This document shows, piece after piece, positions 26,826 through 35,378 of a DNA stretch of 64,000 nt. Numbering within the stretch: position 1 is the stretch's first letter; the number at the start of each line of letters is the position of its first letter. The stretch comes from Bifidobacterium breve. Its GTDB lineage: Bacteria; Actinomycetota; Actinomycetes; Nanopelagicales; Nanopelagicaceae. A program made the position numbers and the translations under genes. The stretch spans positions 1-64,000 of the forward strand of contig CAMCVO010000004.1 in the NCBI GenBank assembly GCA_945881945.1, given 5' to 3'. The notes under the pieces were generated by a model. That model saw only the letters and a list, made by a program, of their open reading frames with translations. It did not search any database and was not told where the DNA came from.

Positions 26826-28025
26826 TTATAACCTACTCTCAACTATTTGACCATTTTGCATTACTAAGTCAATATTTCGCAAGTTTTGAGGATCATCCAA
26901 TGGGTTATTTCGTAATGCAATAACATCCCCATAAAAACCAGTTTTGATTTGTCCTAATTTATTCTCTTGCCTAATTAAAGAAGCTGCAGTTGAAGTAATT
27001 GATTGCAGTGCTTTTACTGTACTAAGACCTGCTTCATGCATTAAAAATAATTCATGTAACGCCGCAGGAACCCCATCAACAAGATCTCCGGGAGGATAGT
27101 CAGTTCCATTTGTCATTTTAATCCCAGCTTTTATTGCCAATTTTACGCTCGCAAGATGTCGATCACTTACTGCAAGGCAATTTTGAATTGATGATTCTTC
27201 AAAGCCTTTTTCGCGCATCCAACTTTCTGATCTAGTTACGCATAAAGTTGGTGAATAGAAGACATCTTTTGCTGCCATGGCATCTACTGTCTGTTGATCC
27301 ATAACATAACCATGCTCAAATGAACGCACACCAAGGCGAAGGGCTTGTTGAATTGCGGTTGATTCTCCCGCGTGTGCAACTACATAAGTATCATGCTCTT
27401 GAGCTGCCTTCACTGCACCAGCAATCTCATCATCTGTCATCTCTGGATCCTCTGGACTTTCACCAGCCCTAGCCAAACCACCTGTAATAAATATTTTTAA
27501 GTGATCTGCGCCAGCCTCTAATTCATTGATTGCAGCTTGATAAAAGCCATCAAAATCCTTGGCATAGCTGCAAGCGGAACCTTTTCCATGTCCCTCCGGA
27601 GTTGATAATGCTCGGCCCGCACCAAAAATTCTAGGACCATTAAACCAGCCTGCGACAGCAGCTCTGCGTAAAGCAAGATCTACTTGATTTTGCTCGTGTA
27701 CACATCGAATAGTTGTGATGCCAGCATGAAGAGCATCATGTGCTCGCTCGGCAGCACGAAAAGCAGTTATTGCAGGATCCTCATTTGGATCCGTAAGCGA
27801 GAATGGAAATACAACTGATAGATGAGTATGGCAGGAAATCAATCCAGGAAATAAGTATCTTCCATCTAAATCAATTGTGGGCTCTTGATTTTTGGCTAGA
27901 TTTCTATTGAAGGTTGTTGAAGCCCCTACGTCGACAATTTCACCTTGATCATTAGTCCGGATTGCATCAAATTTACTTATTTCACCATTGAGTACATCTA
28001 CTATTTTTGCATTGACAAGAAGCAT
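26826..28025 (-). CDS. Metal-dependent amidohydrolase (imidodipeptidase/prolidase-like)
   Basis: A 399-residue amidohydrolase-superfamily protein. It has HTH at 66-68, probable carboxylated Lys177 in HLKIFITGG, His218, His238 and Asp309 in NGTDYPPGD, the full binuclear metal set. This layout, with a carboxylated lysine, is that of the superfamily's Xaa-Pro/Xaa-Arg dipeptidases; imidazolonepropionase-like enzymes are an alternative. I use the ATG at 28025, 11 bases after the DppF stop; a longer frame to 28088 would overlap dppF by 52 bp and adds non-conserved residues. Its place in a dipeptide importer operon supports a cytoplasmic dipeptidase. Confidence 0.82.
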   Translation of the reverse strand: MLLVNAKIVDVLNGEISKFDAIRTNDQGEIVDVGASTTFNRNLAKNQEPTIDLDGRYLFPGLISCHTHLSVVFPFSLTDPNEDPAITAFRAAERAHDALHAGITTIRCVHEQNQVDLALRRAAVAGWFNGPRIFGAGRALSTPEGHGKGSACSYAKDFDGFYQAAINELEAGADHLKIFITGGLARAGESPEDPEMTDDEIAGAVKAAQEHDTYVVAHAGESTAIQQALRLGVRSFEHGYVMDQQTVDAMAAKDVFYSPTLCVTRSESWMREKGFEESSIQNCLAVSDRHLASVKLAIKAGIKMTNGTDYPPGDLVDGVPAALHELFLMHEAGLSTVKALQSITSTAASLIRQENKLGQIKTGFYGDVIALRNNPLDDPQNLRNIDLVMQNGQIVESRL

Positions 28026-28036
28026 GATAGGTGTGC

Positions 28037-29008
28037 TTAATCTAGTGAAATAGAGTTTGGAGAAGTGCCAGCATTTTGCAGAACGCATGCTACATCTCGG
28101 TTATCGCTGAGTCTTACTAGTCGTGGCTCACTAATTCGGCAATCTGGTTTTGCCAGTTGGCACCTTGGATGGAATCGGCAGCCAGTTGGAGGGCTCAATG
28201 GATTTGGCACATCACCTGGTAAATCCTTAGGCATGAACGAATTACCGTCCGCATGCGGAATCGCAGAAATAAGAGCTTTTGTGTATGGATGGGAGGGGTT
28301 GTTCCAAATTTGGTCAACAGTTCCAATTTCAACAATCTTTCCTAAATACATAACTGCCACTCGATCTGAAATTCTACGCACGATAGATAAATCGTGTGAA
28401 ACAAAAATCATGCCCATTTTGAATTCTTCAACTAACTTCACTAAAAGATTGGCTACTTGAGCTTGAGATGAGGTGTCTAAAGCTGATATTGGCTCATCTG
28501 CAATTATTGCAGTAGGCGATGCTGCAAGAGCTCGAGCAATAGAAATTCTCTGCCTTTGCCCTCCAGAAAACTGATGTGGGAACCTAGAAATAGCAGCCCG
28601 AGGTAATCCAACTTTTTCCAGCAAATCCTCCGCTTTTGCCAATGCATTTTTCTTCGACATCCCAGCTACTAGCAATCCATCAGCAATTTGTACGCCAATT
28701 TTTCGACGTGGATTTAATGATCCATAGGGATCCTGGAAAATCATTTGCAAATTTCTGAAGTGGCTTGGTCGCTGCCCACGAGTCAACTTTTTCACTACCT
28801 GACCGTCAAAAGTTATTTCACCTTGTGACGGTTGTAAAATACCAACAATTGCTTTTCCTAAGGTTGATTTTCCACAACCGGACTCCCCCACCAATCCAAG
28901 GATCTCGCCAGAATTCAGAGTTAAATCAACGCCAGCAACAGCGCGCACTGTATTCCCATTACGGTAATAATCCACCACAACATCAGAGAGCTTGATTATC
29001 TCTTTCAT
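28037..29008 (-). CDS. dppF: Dipeptide/oligopeptide ABC transporter, ATP-binding protein (DppF/OppF)
   Basis: A 323-residue ABC ATPase with Walker A GESGCGKST, Q-loop in MIFQDPYGSLNPR, signature FSGGQRQR, Walker B and the late H-switch region. The C-terminal oligo_HPY extension contains GCRFHPRC, typical of Opp/Dpp ATPases. Its ATG overlaps the DppD stop by four bases. It is fifth of a seven-gene minus-strand operon (dppA to the DsbA-like gene). Sub-family naming (Dpp or Opp) is by resemblance. Confidence 0.92.
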   Translation of the reverse strand: MKEIIKLSDVVVDYYRNGNTVRAVAGVDLTLNSGEILGLVGESGCGKSTLGKAIVGILQPSQGEITFDGQVVKKLTRGQRPSHFRNLQMIFQDPYGSLNPRRKIGVQIADGLLVAGMSKKNALAKAEDLLEKVGLPRAAISRFPHQFSGGQRQRISIARALAASPTAIIADEPISALDTSSQAQVANLLVKLVEEFKMGMIFVSHDLSIVRRISDRVAVMYLGKIVEIGTVDQIWNNPSHPYTKALISAIPHADGNSFMPKDLPGDVPNPLSPPTGCRFHPRCQLAKPDCRISEPRLVRLSDNRDVACVLQNAGTSPNSISLD

Positions 29009-29991
29009 TTGTCACCTTCCTTGCTTGAAAGGAAAGGGTTTACTGGACAGAAAATCCTATGCGAAGCAGATATTTGAAGTGAGCCTGGTAAATCATTCTT
29101 ACAACTATCAACAGCATGAATACATCTTGGGTGGAAAGCACAACCTCTTGGAAAATTTCCTAATTCTGGTGGCATTCCTTCAATCGACGTTAAATTCTTC
29201 GAAGCAGATTTTACCTTCCCTGGTAGAGCTGCAATAAGTCCCTTTGTGTAAGGATGACGTGCATTTTTAAGAATTTCAGATGTAGGTCCAGATTCAACCT
29301 CTGAGCCAGCATACATAATAAGAATTCTGTCGGTAAGCGATGACAGGACGCCAAGATCATGTGTTATGACCATAACCGAAAGCTTTCGATCATTTCTTAA
29401 CTGATGAAGTAATTTTAGAATTCCAGCCTGCACTGTCACATCTAAAGCAGTTGTAGGTTCGTCGGCAATCAATAATTTTGGTTCGCATGCGAGTGCGCTA
29501 GCAATTGCAATTCTCTGTCTCATTCCTCCAGAAAATTGAGTTGGATGTGCAGTAAGAGCAGCTGCTGGATCTGGAATTTTGACAGTTGCCAATAGATCTA
29601 ACGCAACTTTTCGGGCCGCTTCTTTACTTACCTTACGGTGGTGCAGTAAGTGCTCAGTCAATTGCACCTCAATTGTTAGCATCGGGTGCAGGGAGGTCAT
29701 AGGGTCTTGAAAAATCATTGCAATTTCTTTGCCACGTAGATCTCGATACTCACGTTTGGTACTTGCTAATATTTCACGACCATTAAAATTTATCGATCCA
29801 CTCGCTCGACCCTTATAAGGTAACAATCCAAGCAGGCTGAGTGCGGTCATGGTTTTTCCACTACCACTCTCACCTGCAATGCCTAGAATTTCTCCGTGGC
29901 CAACATCAAAGGACAAGTTACGAACCGCCTGTGCATCACCACTGCCGGTGGCCAGAGTGACTGTCAGATCTTTTACAGATAATAGGCTCAT
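29005..29991 (-). CDS. dppD: Dipeptide/oligopeptide ABC transporter, ATP-binding protein (DppD/OppD)
   Basis: A 328-residue ABC ATPase with Walker A GESGSGKTM, MIFQDPMTSLHPM, signature FSGGMRQR and the oligo_HPY end GCAFHPRC. It pairs with the DppF-like protein to form the heterodimeric motor. Start and stop overlap or touch the neighbouring genes (29991, 29005-29008), showing tight coupling. Confidence 0.92.
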   Translation of the reverse strand: MSLLSVKDLTVTLATGSGDAQAVRNLSFDVGHGEILGIAGESGSGKTMTALSLLGLLPYKGRASGSINFNGREILASTKREYRDLRGKEIAMIFQDPMTSLHPMLTIEVQLTEHLLHHRKVSKEAARKVALDLLATVKIPDPAAALTAHPTQFSGGMRQRIAIASALACEPKLLIADEPTTALDVTVQAGILKLLHQLRNDRKLSVMVITHDLGVLSSLTDRILIMYAGSEVESGPTSEILKNARHPYTKGLIAALPGKVKSASKNLTSIEGMPPELGNFPRGCAFHPRCIHAVDSCKNDLPGSLQISASHRIFCPVNPFLSSKEGDK

Positions 29992-30857
29992 TAGTCTCGC
30001 AATGCTTTGGCGGTTCTAGGATCTAGCGCATCTCTTAAAGCATCTCCAATAAAATTAAATGCAAGTACCGCCGTTAAGATTGCTAGGCCAGGAAATAGAC
30101 CAACCCACCAACGATCAAAATTTGCCGCTCCCATGGAAACCATGGCACCCCACTCAGCTGTTGGCGGTTGGGCACCCAAACCTAAGAATGACAAACCAGA
30201 GAGCAGTAACAAAGCGTTTCCAACCTCAAGTGATGCCAAGACGAAAACTGGGCCAGAAAGGTTTGGTCGTAAATCAACAAACATTGTCCGACGGGAAGAA
30301 GATCCAAGTAGTGCTGATGCTGTCACATAATCATTTTGCTTGGCATTTAGAATTAAACCTCTAACTAGTCGAGCATAAACTGGCCAAGCAACGATGGTGA
30401 TAGCAATAACAGCATTTCTAATCTGTGGCCCTAACGCAGCAGCAACTGCCATAGCTAGAACAATTCCTGGAAATGCAAAGAAAATATCAGTTACTCGCAT
30501 CAAAAATGAATCTACTTTTCCACCAGCGTAACCTGAGATTGCGCCAACAATTGAACCTAATGTAGCTGAGAGAAAAACTAGAAGTATTGAGTAGGGAAGG
30601 GATATTCGAGCACCATAAACAATTCGGCTCCATATATCTCTATTCAATTCATCTGTTCCCATCCAATGAACACTAGATGGTGACAAAAACTTATCTGCAT
30701 CCTGTGCATTTGGATCAAACGGTGCAATCCAGGGAGCAAATACCGCCAAAAAAGTCCAGGTTGCAATAATCCCAATGCCAACTACTGCTAACGGCTGACG
30801 CCATATTGATTCCGAGTTTTTAGGTTTATTACTACTTTTAAGAAGATTTAATTTCAT
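29991..30857 (-). CDS. dppC: Dipeptide/oligopeptide ABC transporter, permease (DppC)
   Basis: A 288-residue permease with one N-terminal transmembrane segment, the GTDELNRDIWSRIVYGARISL motif characteristic of DppC/OppC, and the coupling loop near TASALLGSSSRR. About six transmembrane segments. It overlaps the DppB stop by four bases. Confidence 0.92.
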   Translation of the reverse strand: MKLNLLKSSNKPKNSESIWRQPLAVVGIGIIATWTFLAVFAPWIAPFDPNAQDADKFLSPSSVHWMGTDELNRDIWSRIVYGARISLPYSILLVFLSATLGSIVGAISGYAGGKVDSFLMRVTDIFFAFPGIVLAMAVAAALGPQIRNAVIAITIVAWPVYARLVRGLILNAKQNDYVTASALLGSSSRRTMFVDLRPNLSGPVFVLASLEVGNALLLLSGLSFLGLGAQPPTAEWGAMVSMGAANFDRWWVGLFPGLAILTAVLAFNFIGDALRDALDPRTAKALRD

Positions 30858-31927
30858 TTTGAATCTTTCATCTGCGGGTCAATGACCCGGTAGAGAATAT
30901 CCACAAGTAGATTCATGAAGATATAAACGGTAGCAACCACCATACTCACGCCCATAATTCCAGGCAAATCTAATCCGATAGCTGCTCGATATGCATATTG
31001 ACCTAGACCGGGCCATGAGAAAACATTTTCAACAAGTACTGATCCTGCTAACAAGCTTGCAAATGCCACGCCAGCTACCGTGATAATTGAAAGTAAGGCT
31101 GGGCGAAGTACATGCCGGCGGATAACCAAATACTCAGGCAATCCCTTGGCTCTTGCTGCTCTCACGTAATCATTTCCTAAAATTTCTAGTATCGATGCCC
31201 GAGTAAACCTTGTCAGCACTCCGATTGCATAAATAGCCAAAACCATTGCTGGTAACAGTAAATAGGAGAATGCCTGTTTAAAGGTATCAAAATCCCCTGC
31301 TATCAAGGCATCGATTGTAAAAAGGCCAGTTACATTGGCCGGCGGTTCACCACCTGGCTCAAGCCTGCCCGTTCCTGGTGCCCATCCCAGTACAAAGAAA
31401 AATATATAAAATGCTGTTAATGCGGTCCAAAATGCTGGCATTGAGACACCAGTTAAACTAAATACTCTAATTATTTGGTCAGGTAATTTATCTCGCGTTA
31501 TTGCTGAAACAATTCCTAGGAAAAGTCCTACAAAAAATGATAAAAACACAGCCACTGCAGCAATTTCTAAAGTTGCGGGAAAATACTCCCGTAAATCTTC
31601 AATAACAGGTCGCTTAGATGATAGCGACACTCCAAAATCACCTTGAAGTAAATTTCCTAAATATTTAATGTATTGAACTGGAACAGGCTGGTCCAATCCA
31701 AACTCTTTTTCAAACGCCGCCACAATAGCGGGGTCGCTGTACGCGCTCTGCCCAAGATTAGCTGCTACCGGATCTCCGGGAACTAGTTGGGTAATGGTAA
31801 AAGATATAAAGGTAACGCCAATTACTAAGAGAATGCTGGTTAGTAGACGGCGGACTATAAAAGGAGTGAAGCCAGTTCCAGAAAGAAGGCGCTTTTTCAA
31901 GCCCTGCTTACCTAGAACTGGCTCCAT
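30854..31927 (-). CDS. dppB: Dipeptide/oligopeptide ABC transporter, permease (DppB)
   Basis: A 357-residue permease with the N-terminal RRLLTSILLVIGVTFISF segment and the LVPGDPVAANLG loop typical of DppB. The coupling loop is NDYVRAARAKGLPE and about six transmembrane helices are visible. It lies 29 bases downstream of the binding-protein gene in the same operon. Confidence 0.92.
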   Translation of the reverse strand: MEPVLGKQGLKKRLLSGTGFTPFIVRRLLTSILLVIGVTFISFTITQLVPGDPVAANLGQSAYSDPAIVAAFEKEFGLDQPVPVQYIKYLGNLLQGDFGVSLSSKRPVIEDLREYFPATLEIAAVAVFLSFFVGLFLGIVSAITRDKLPDQIIRVFSLTGVSMPAFWTALTAFYIFFFVLGWAPGTGRLEPGGEPPANVTGLFTIDALIAGDFDTFKQAFSYLLLPAMVLAIYAIGVLTRFTRASILEILGNDYVRAARAKGLPEYLVIRRHVLRPALLSIITVAGVAFASLLAGSVLVENVFSWPGLGQYAYRAAIGLDLPGIMGVSMVVATVYIFMNLLVDILYRVIDPQMKDSK

Positions 31928-31956
31928 ATCAATCTATTTTAAATTAAATAAATTAA

Positions 31957-33543
31957 TTATTTAATTTCGGAAAGATTTACTTTCCAGATTGGGTGATCTT
32001 GTACTCCACGAACAGACTTATTTGCTACCAAGATTGCAGCAGGCTGAACTAGAGGAATAAGTGGACTGCGCTTGTTCATCTCTTTCTGCCATTCAGTAAA
32101 TAGTGCTGCTCTCTTTTTAGCATTGGTCTCAGTAGATGCTTGCGTCTGGAGATTGGTGATTACTGAATCTGATCCAGCAGCCCAACCCATTCGAAGACCT
32201 ACCTTAGTTCCAGGACTAAAGCTCTCTGTGTAGTTTGTTGAATCTGGCCAGTCTGGACCCCATAACCAAAGACCCATTTCTTCTTTGTTATCACGGTACA
32301 GAGGAAGAGAAACAGCAATTGGCGCACCAGTTAGTTTTGGCTTGAAACCAATCGCACGAAGATCCTCTTCAACAAGTGCTGCTAGGGAACCAAAATTCAG
32401 TCCGTTAACAGCTCCACCATCGCCCCAGTATCCAATTGAAACTGGTGTGTCCTTGATTCCGCAGGCATCAAAAGCTGTCTTTGCGCGAGCAGTATCTTGC
32501 ACAATTGCATCCTTTTGAGACAAGGCTCCAGAGAAGAAGCTTGGAATGATTCCTGGTGCTTGGATTGCTCCAAGACCGGCATACCGAACAATCTTCTTGT
32601 AGTTAATTCCATATCTAACAGCTTCAATACATTTCGCATCAGCAGTGAATTTTGTTGCTGGAGAGAAAGTTGAATTCTGGCTTAGATAGAAGAAGAAAAC
32701 GTTTGAGGCCTTACCAGTAACAACGTTTACCTTATTTCCAAGGTTTGTTGCCTGATCTGGAGAAAGATCAACTGCAATTGAGGAGCTTCCCTTAATTACG
32801 TTTAGGCGTTGAACGTTAACTGGAACGTTACGAACAATGATCTTGTCATAGCCAGCTTTTGCAGCACCCCAGTATTTTGTGTTCTTATTCAAAACAACCT
32901 CAGTTGTTAGGTTAAATGAACTCAATACGTAAGGTCCGCTACCTGCAGATTGGGTCTTTAAAAACTCAAGAGCCTTATCTGCGGTGTTTGCATCAGCAGC
33001 ATCTGATCCGCCATTTGCCTTCACAACTTTGCTATTTAAGATACCTAGCGCAGGAGAAGTAACAATAGCTAGAACCTGAGGAGTTGCCTTCTCAGTTGTT
33101 AACACTACAGTTGAAGCGTTTGGCGCAGAAACTGTAATGCCATTCATCAATGATGATGGATTTCCTTTAACGTTCTTTAAACGATTTAAGGAGAAAACTA
33201 CATCTGCTGAGGTAATTTTTGTACCATCAGCAAATTTAGCTCGTGAATCAATAGTAAATGTGAATTGAGTTGCTCCAGCATTTACACTCCACTTAGATGC
33301 AATGCCTGGAACTTGTGTTGAAGCATCGCCACCCTTGTAGGTGAGTAAAGTTTCATAAAGTGCACGATTGATCATATTTCCAGTTTGCTCAAATGATCGC
33401 GCAGGATCTGTTGAAGTTAACTGAAATACAGTTTCAACCGTAAGATTTTTTGTTGCGGCAATAGCTGGTGCTGCTACAAGTCCAGTAGTAACCAAAGCTG
33501 TAGAGACTGCAATGCTTGCAACCTTTTTGAAGCTGATCTTCAT
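31957..33543 (-). CDS. dppA: Dipeptide/oligopeptide ABC transporter, substrate-binding protein (DppA type)
   Basis: A 528-residue SBP_bac_5 protein. The ATG at 33543 is preceded by AGGAAAGG, and the protein starts with a signal peptide (KISFKK, hydrophobic core, Ala-Ile-Ala end). An in-frame ATG at 33573 adds ten residues before the signal. The mature domain has the SVNAGATQFTFTID and FADGTKITSADVVFSLNRL segments of the family. No lipobox cysteine is seen. It is first gene of the transporter operon, behind a 259-bp leader region with a hairpin and GCCCA repeats. Confidence 0.9.
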   Translation of the reverse strand: MKISFKKVASIAVSTALVTTGLVAAPAIAATKNLTVETVFQLTSTDPARSFEQTGNMINRALYETLLTYKGGDASTQVPGIASKWSVNAGATQFTFTIDSRAKFADGTKITSADVVFSLNRLKNVKGNPSSLMNGITVSAPNASTVVLTTEKATPQVLAIVTSPALGILNSKVVKANGGSDAADANTADKALEFLKTQSAGSGPYVLSSFNLTTEVVLNKNTKYWGAAKAGYDKIIVRNVPVNVQRLNVIKGSSSIAVDLSPDQATNLGNKVNVVTGKASNVFFFYLSQNSTFSPATKFTADAKCIEAVRYGINYKKIVRYAGLGAIQAPGIIPSFFSGALSQKDAIVQDTARAKTAFDACGIKDTPVSIGYWGDGGAVNGLNFGSLAALVEEDLRAIGFKPKLTGAPIAVSLPLYRDNKEEMGLWLWGPDWPDSTNYTESFSPGTKVGLRMGWAAGSDSVITNLQTQASTETNAKKRAALFTEWQKEMNKRSPLIPLVQPAAILVANKSVRGVQDHPIWKVNLSEIK

Positions 33544-33587
33544 CGGTTTGCCTTTCCTACCTAGGTTCATCAAAAGAGAGGGCCTAG

Positions 33588-33620
33588 CGCCATCTCAATC
33601 GTTCTTCGAACTGAGTGGCG
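33588..33620 (-). promoter_or_regulatory. Hairpin in the dpp operon leader
   Basis: A nine-pair stem (CGCCA/TGGCG plus CTCA/TGAG with one bulged base) is continued by a four-pair inner helix around a TTC loop. On the minus strand it lies about 45-77 bases upstream of the dppA start, probably in the 5' untranslated region. It has no T-run, so it is not a normal terminator; a stabilising or regulatory role is possible. Confidence 0.4.
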
Positions 33621-33708
33621 AAATTCTGCCCACTACCCCTACGTAAGTCAATCTGACAGGGTGCACCAGCACCGCCCCCAAAGGCCCTAAATCATGTATT
33701 CAGACAAC

Positions 33709-33736
33709 GCCCAGTAATGGCCCAATAACTTGCCCA
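33709..33736. repeat. Helically phased GCCCA direct repeats upstream of dppA
   Basis: GCCCA occurs at 33709, 33720 and 33732, that is every 11-12 bases, with the first two copies extended to GCCCA(G/A)TAA. The related GCCCT at 33684 and GCCCC at 33756 lie nearby. Spacing of one helical turn upstream of an operon suggests binding sites for a regulator on one DNA face; no regulator gene is adjacent. Confidence 0.35.
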
Positions 33737-33802
33737 AATCACCCTAGGCAGAATGGCCCCTCTCCTGTTGTTTTTAGCTTGCCAATTTTTTAAATGTCGA
33801 TA

Positions 33803-34936
33803 TTAATTTGCAACTAAGTCAGTTGAGTGCTTATTCAACTTACGGCCACCATTTTCTTCGACCACAATAACATCTTCAACTCGCACACCAACTTTACCCG
33901 GCCAAAACACTGATGGCTCAATCGTAAAAGTCATTCCCACCTCTAATGGTGTGTGATCCTCCTCGGAAATATAAGGAAACTCATGAACATCTAAACCAAT
34001 ACAGTGACCAGTTCTATGTCTAAACCAATCACCGTAACCACCCTCAACGATTACATCTCTGGTGGCTTTATGCACCTGCGATGCTAACACTCCTGGTTTT
34101 ACTGATGCTATTCCTGCAGCCTGTGCAGCCATAACTAACTCATAAACCTTTTGATACTCCCCTGAAGGATCTCCAACAAAAATAGTTCGTCCAAAATCTG
34201 AACAATAGCCATTTACAACTGAACCAAAATCAAAGGAGACTCCCATGCCACCTACAATTGGGTTGCTACTTCTTCGATCTGATGCATCGCGATTATTTTT
34301 TGGACCCATCGACCAAACTGCAGTGTCAAATGACTCGGTCTTAGAACCCTTTTCATTCATCTGAAAATTAACTTCAGTTTTTAGGTCTAGCTCTGAGACA
34401 CCAACCGTTACTCGGTTTTCAACATTAGCCAAAACTTCATCAACTAAGAGGCAAGCCTTACTCATTTGCTCTATCTCTTCTTTGGATTTAATCCTTCTCA
34501 ATTTATTAACTAATTCTTCAGCATTTACAATTGTTGCTTCTGGAAAAATTTGCATTATGTGAATTAGAGTTTCACTCCAGGTTCTGGCACTCACTGCTAT
34601 TTTCTTTACCTTGCCAAAACTTTCCGCTACCATTTTAAATTTCGCATGAGCATCATCTGTTTCATTGACCGTCACGGTGCCTGGGTGCACCCCATTTGGT
34701 GAATCAAACTCAACAATCATTCTCGGTAGGACAATCTTTAGCTCACTCTTAGGGCTTAAAAAAGCACCTGCTACCCAGTGGTGGGTATAGGCAACATTGC
34801 CAAATGTAACCACTCGGCGCTCTGTACCTAACAAGTAATCTAAATCAGCTGAATGCTTTGGAAGAAAGATCAAGTCCACAGACTCTTTTTCCATCAAGGC
34901 GTAAAGTTTTTTACGCCGTTCTTCATAATTAAACAT
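33803..34936 (-). CDS. M24-family metallopeptidase (Xaa-Pro aminopeptidase/prolidase type)
   Basis: A 377-residue creatinase/prolidase-fold protein. An N-terminal creatinase-N domain (to about 135) is followed by the pita-bread domain with the five metal ligands D236, D247, H311, E340 and E354. The HRTGHCIGLDVHE motif is intact. Such enzymes cut Xaa-Pro bonds or hydrolyse N-methylated compounds such as creatine. It lies immediately upstream of the dipeptide-importer operon on the same strand. Together with the amidohydrolase, it points to use of proline- or hydroxyproline-containing peptides; creatinase-like activity is the alternative. Confidence 0.87.
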   Translation of the reverse strand: MFNYEERRKKLYALMEKESVDLIFLPKHSADLDYLLGTERRVVTFGNVAYTHHWVAGAFLSPKSELKIVLPRMIVEFDSPNGVHPGTVTVNETDDAHAKFKMVAESFGKVKKIAVSARTWSETLIHIMQIFPEATIVNAEELVNKLRRIKSKEEIEQMSKACLLVDEVLANVENRVTVGVSELDLKTEVNFQMNEKGSKTESFDTAVWSMGPKNNRDASDRRSSNPIVGGMGVSFDFGSVVNGYCSDFGRTIFVGDPSGEYQKVYELVMAAQAAGIASVKPGVLASQVHKATRDVIVEGGYGDWFRHRTGHCIGLDVHEFPYISEEDHTPLEVGMTFTIEPSVFWPGKVGVRVEDVIVVEENGGRKLNKHSTDLVAN

Positions 34937-34955
34937 TGGTATCCTTTGTTAAATT

Positions 34956-35351
34956 CTAACTTAGTGGCAACTCATCTTCATGGTTATGAATTAACTGCCA
35001 TCCCTGCGGAAATTTTCGCCAAATTCCAGTATTGCGAACCTCTCTGCTTGGTGAGGAATTGTTCTTGTAAATAACCTTCAGATAATGCCTGGCCACAGCA
35101 AAATCACCGTAGACATCAATAACTGGGTCAGTTGCGTCAATCTTCTCAACTTGTGGTGCGCTTGGATCATTTGGTCGCCGACCACGAATTTCATTAAGTC
35201 CTTTTAGACCAAATGCTAAATCTCTCTCTGATGAATCCCATACCGTGCAATCTTCGTTAATGAACTTATCGATTTTCGGGCGGTCTTTTTCAATAAAGCC
35301 CTGGTACATCGTCAATACACCATTCCACATATATTCTTGATCAACGTTCAT
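34956..35351 (-). CDS. SnoaL-like domain protein
   Basis: A 131-residue NTF2-fold protein with an N-terminal helix pair, an FINEDCTVWDSSE strand, and a DVYGDFAVARHYLKVIY strand pair followed by WRKFPQGWQLIHNH. This resembles DUF4440/SnoaL_3 proteins, whose roles range from small catalysts to binding proteins. It sits between the M24 peptidase and the DUF885 gene (19 and 27 bases), probably in one operon. No reaction can be named. Confidence 0.7.
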   Translation of the reverse strand: MNVDQEYMWNGVLTMYQGFIEKDRPKIDKFINEDCTVWDSSERDLAFGLKGLNEIRGRRPNDPSAPQVEKIDATDPVIDVYGDFAVARHYLKVIYKNNSSPSREVRNTGIWRKFPQGWQLIHNHEDELPLS

Positions 35352-35378
35352 ATTTCCCCATTTCCTTATCAGAAAGTG

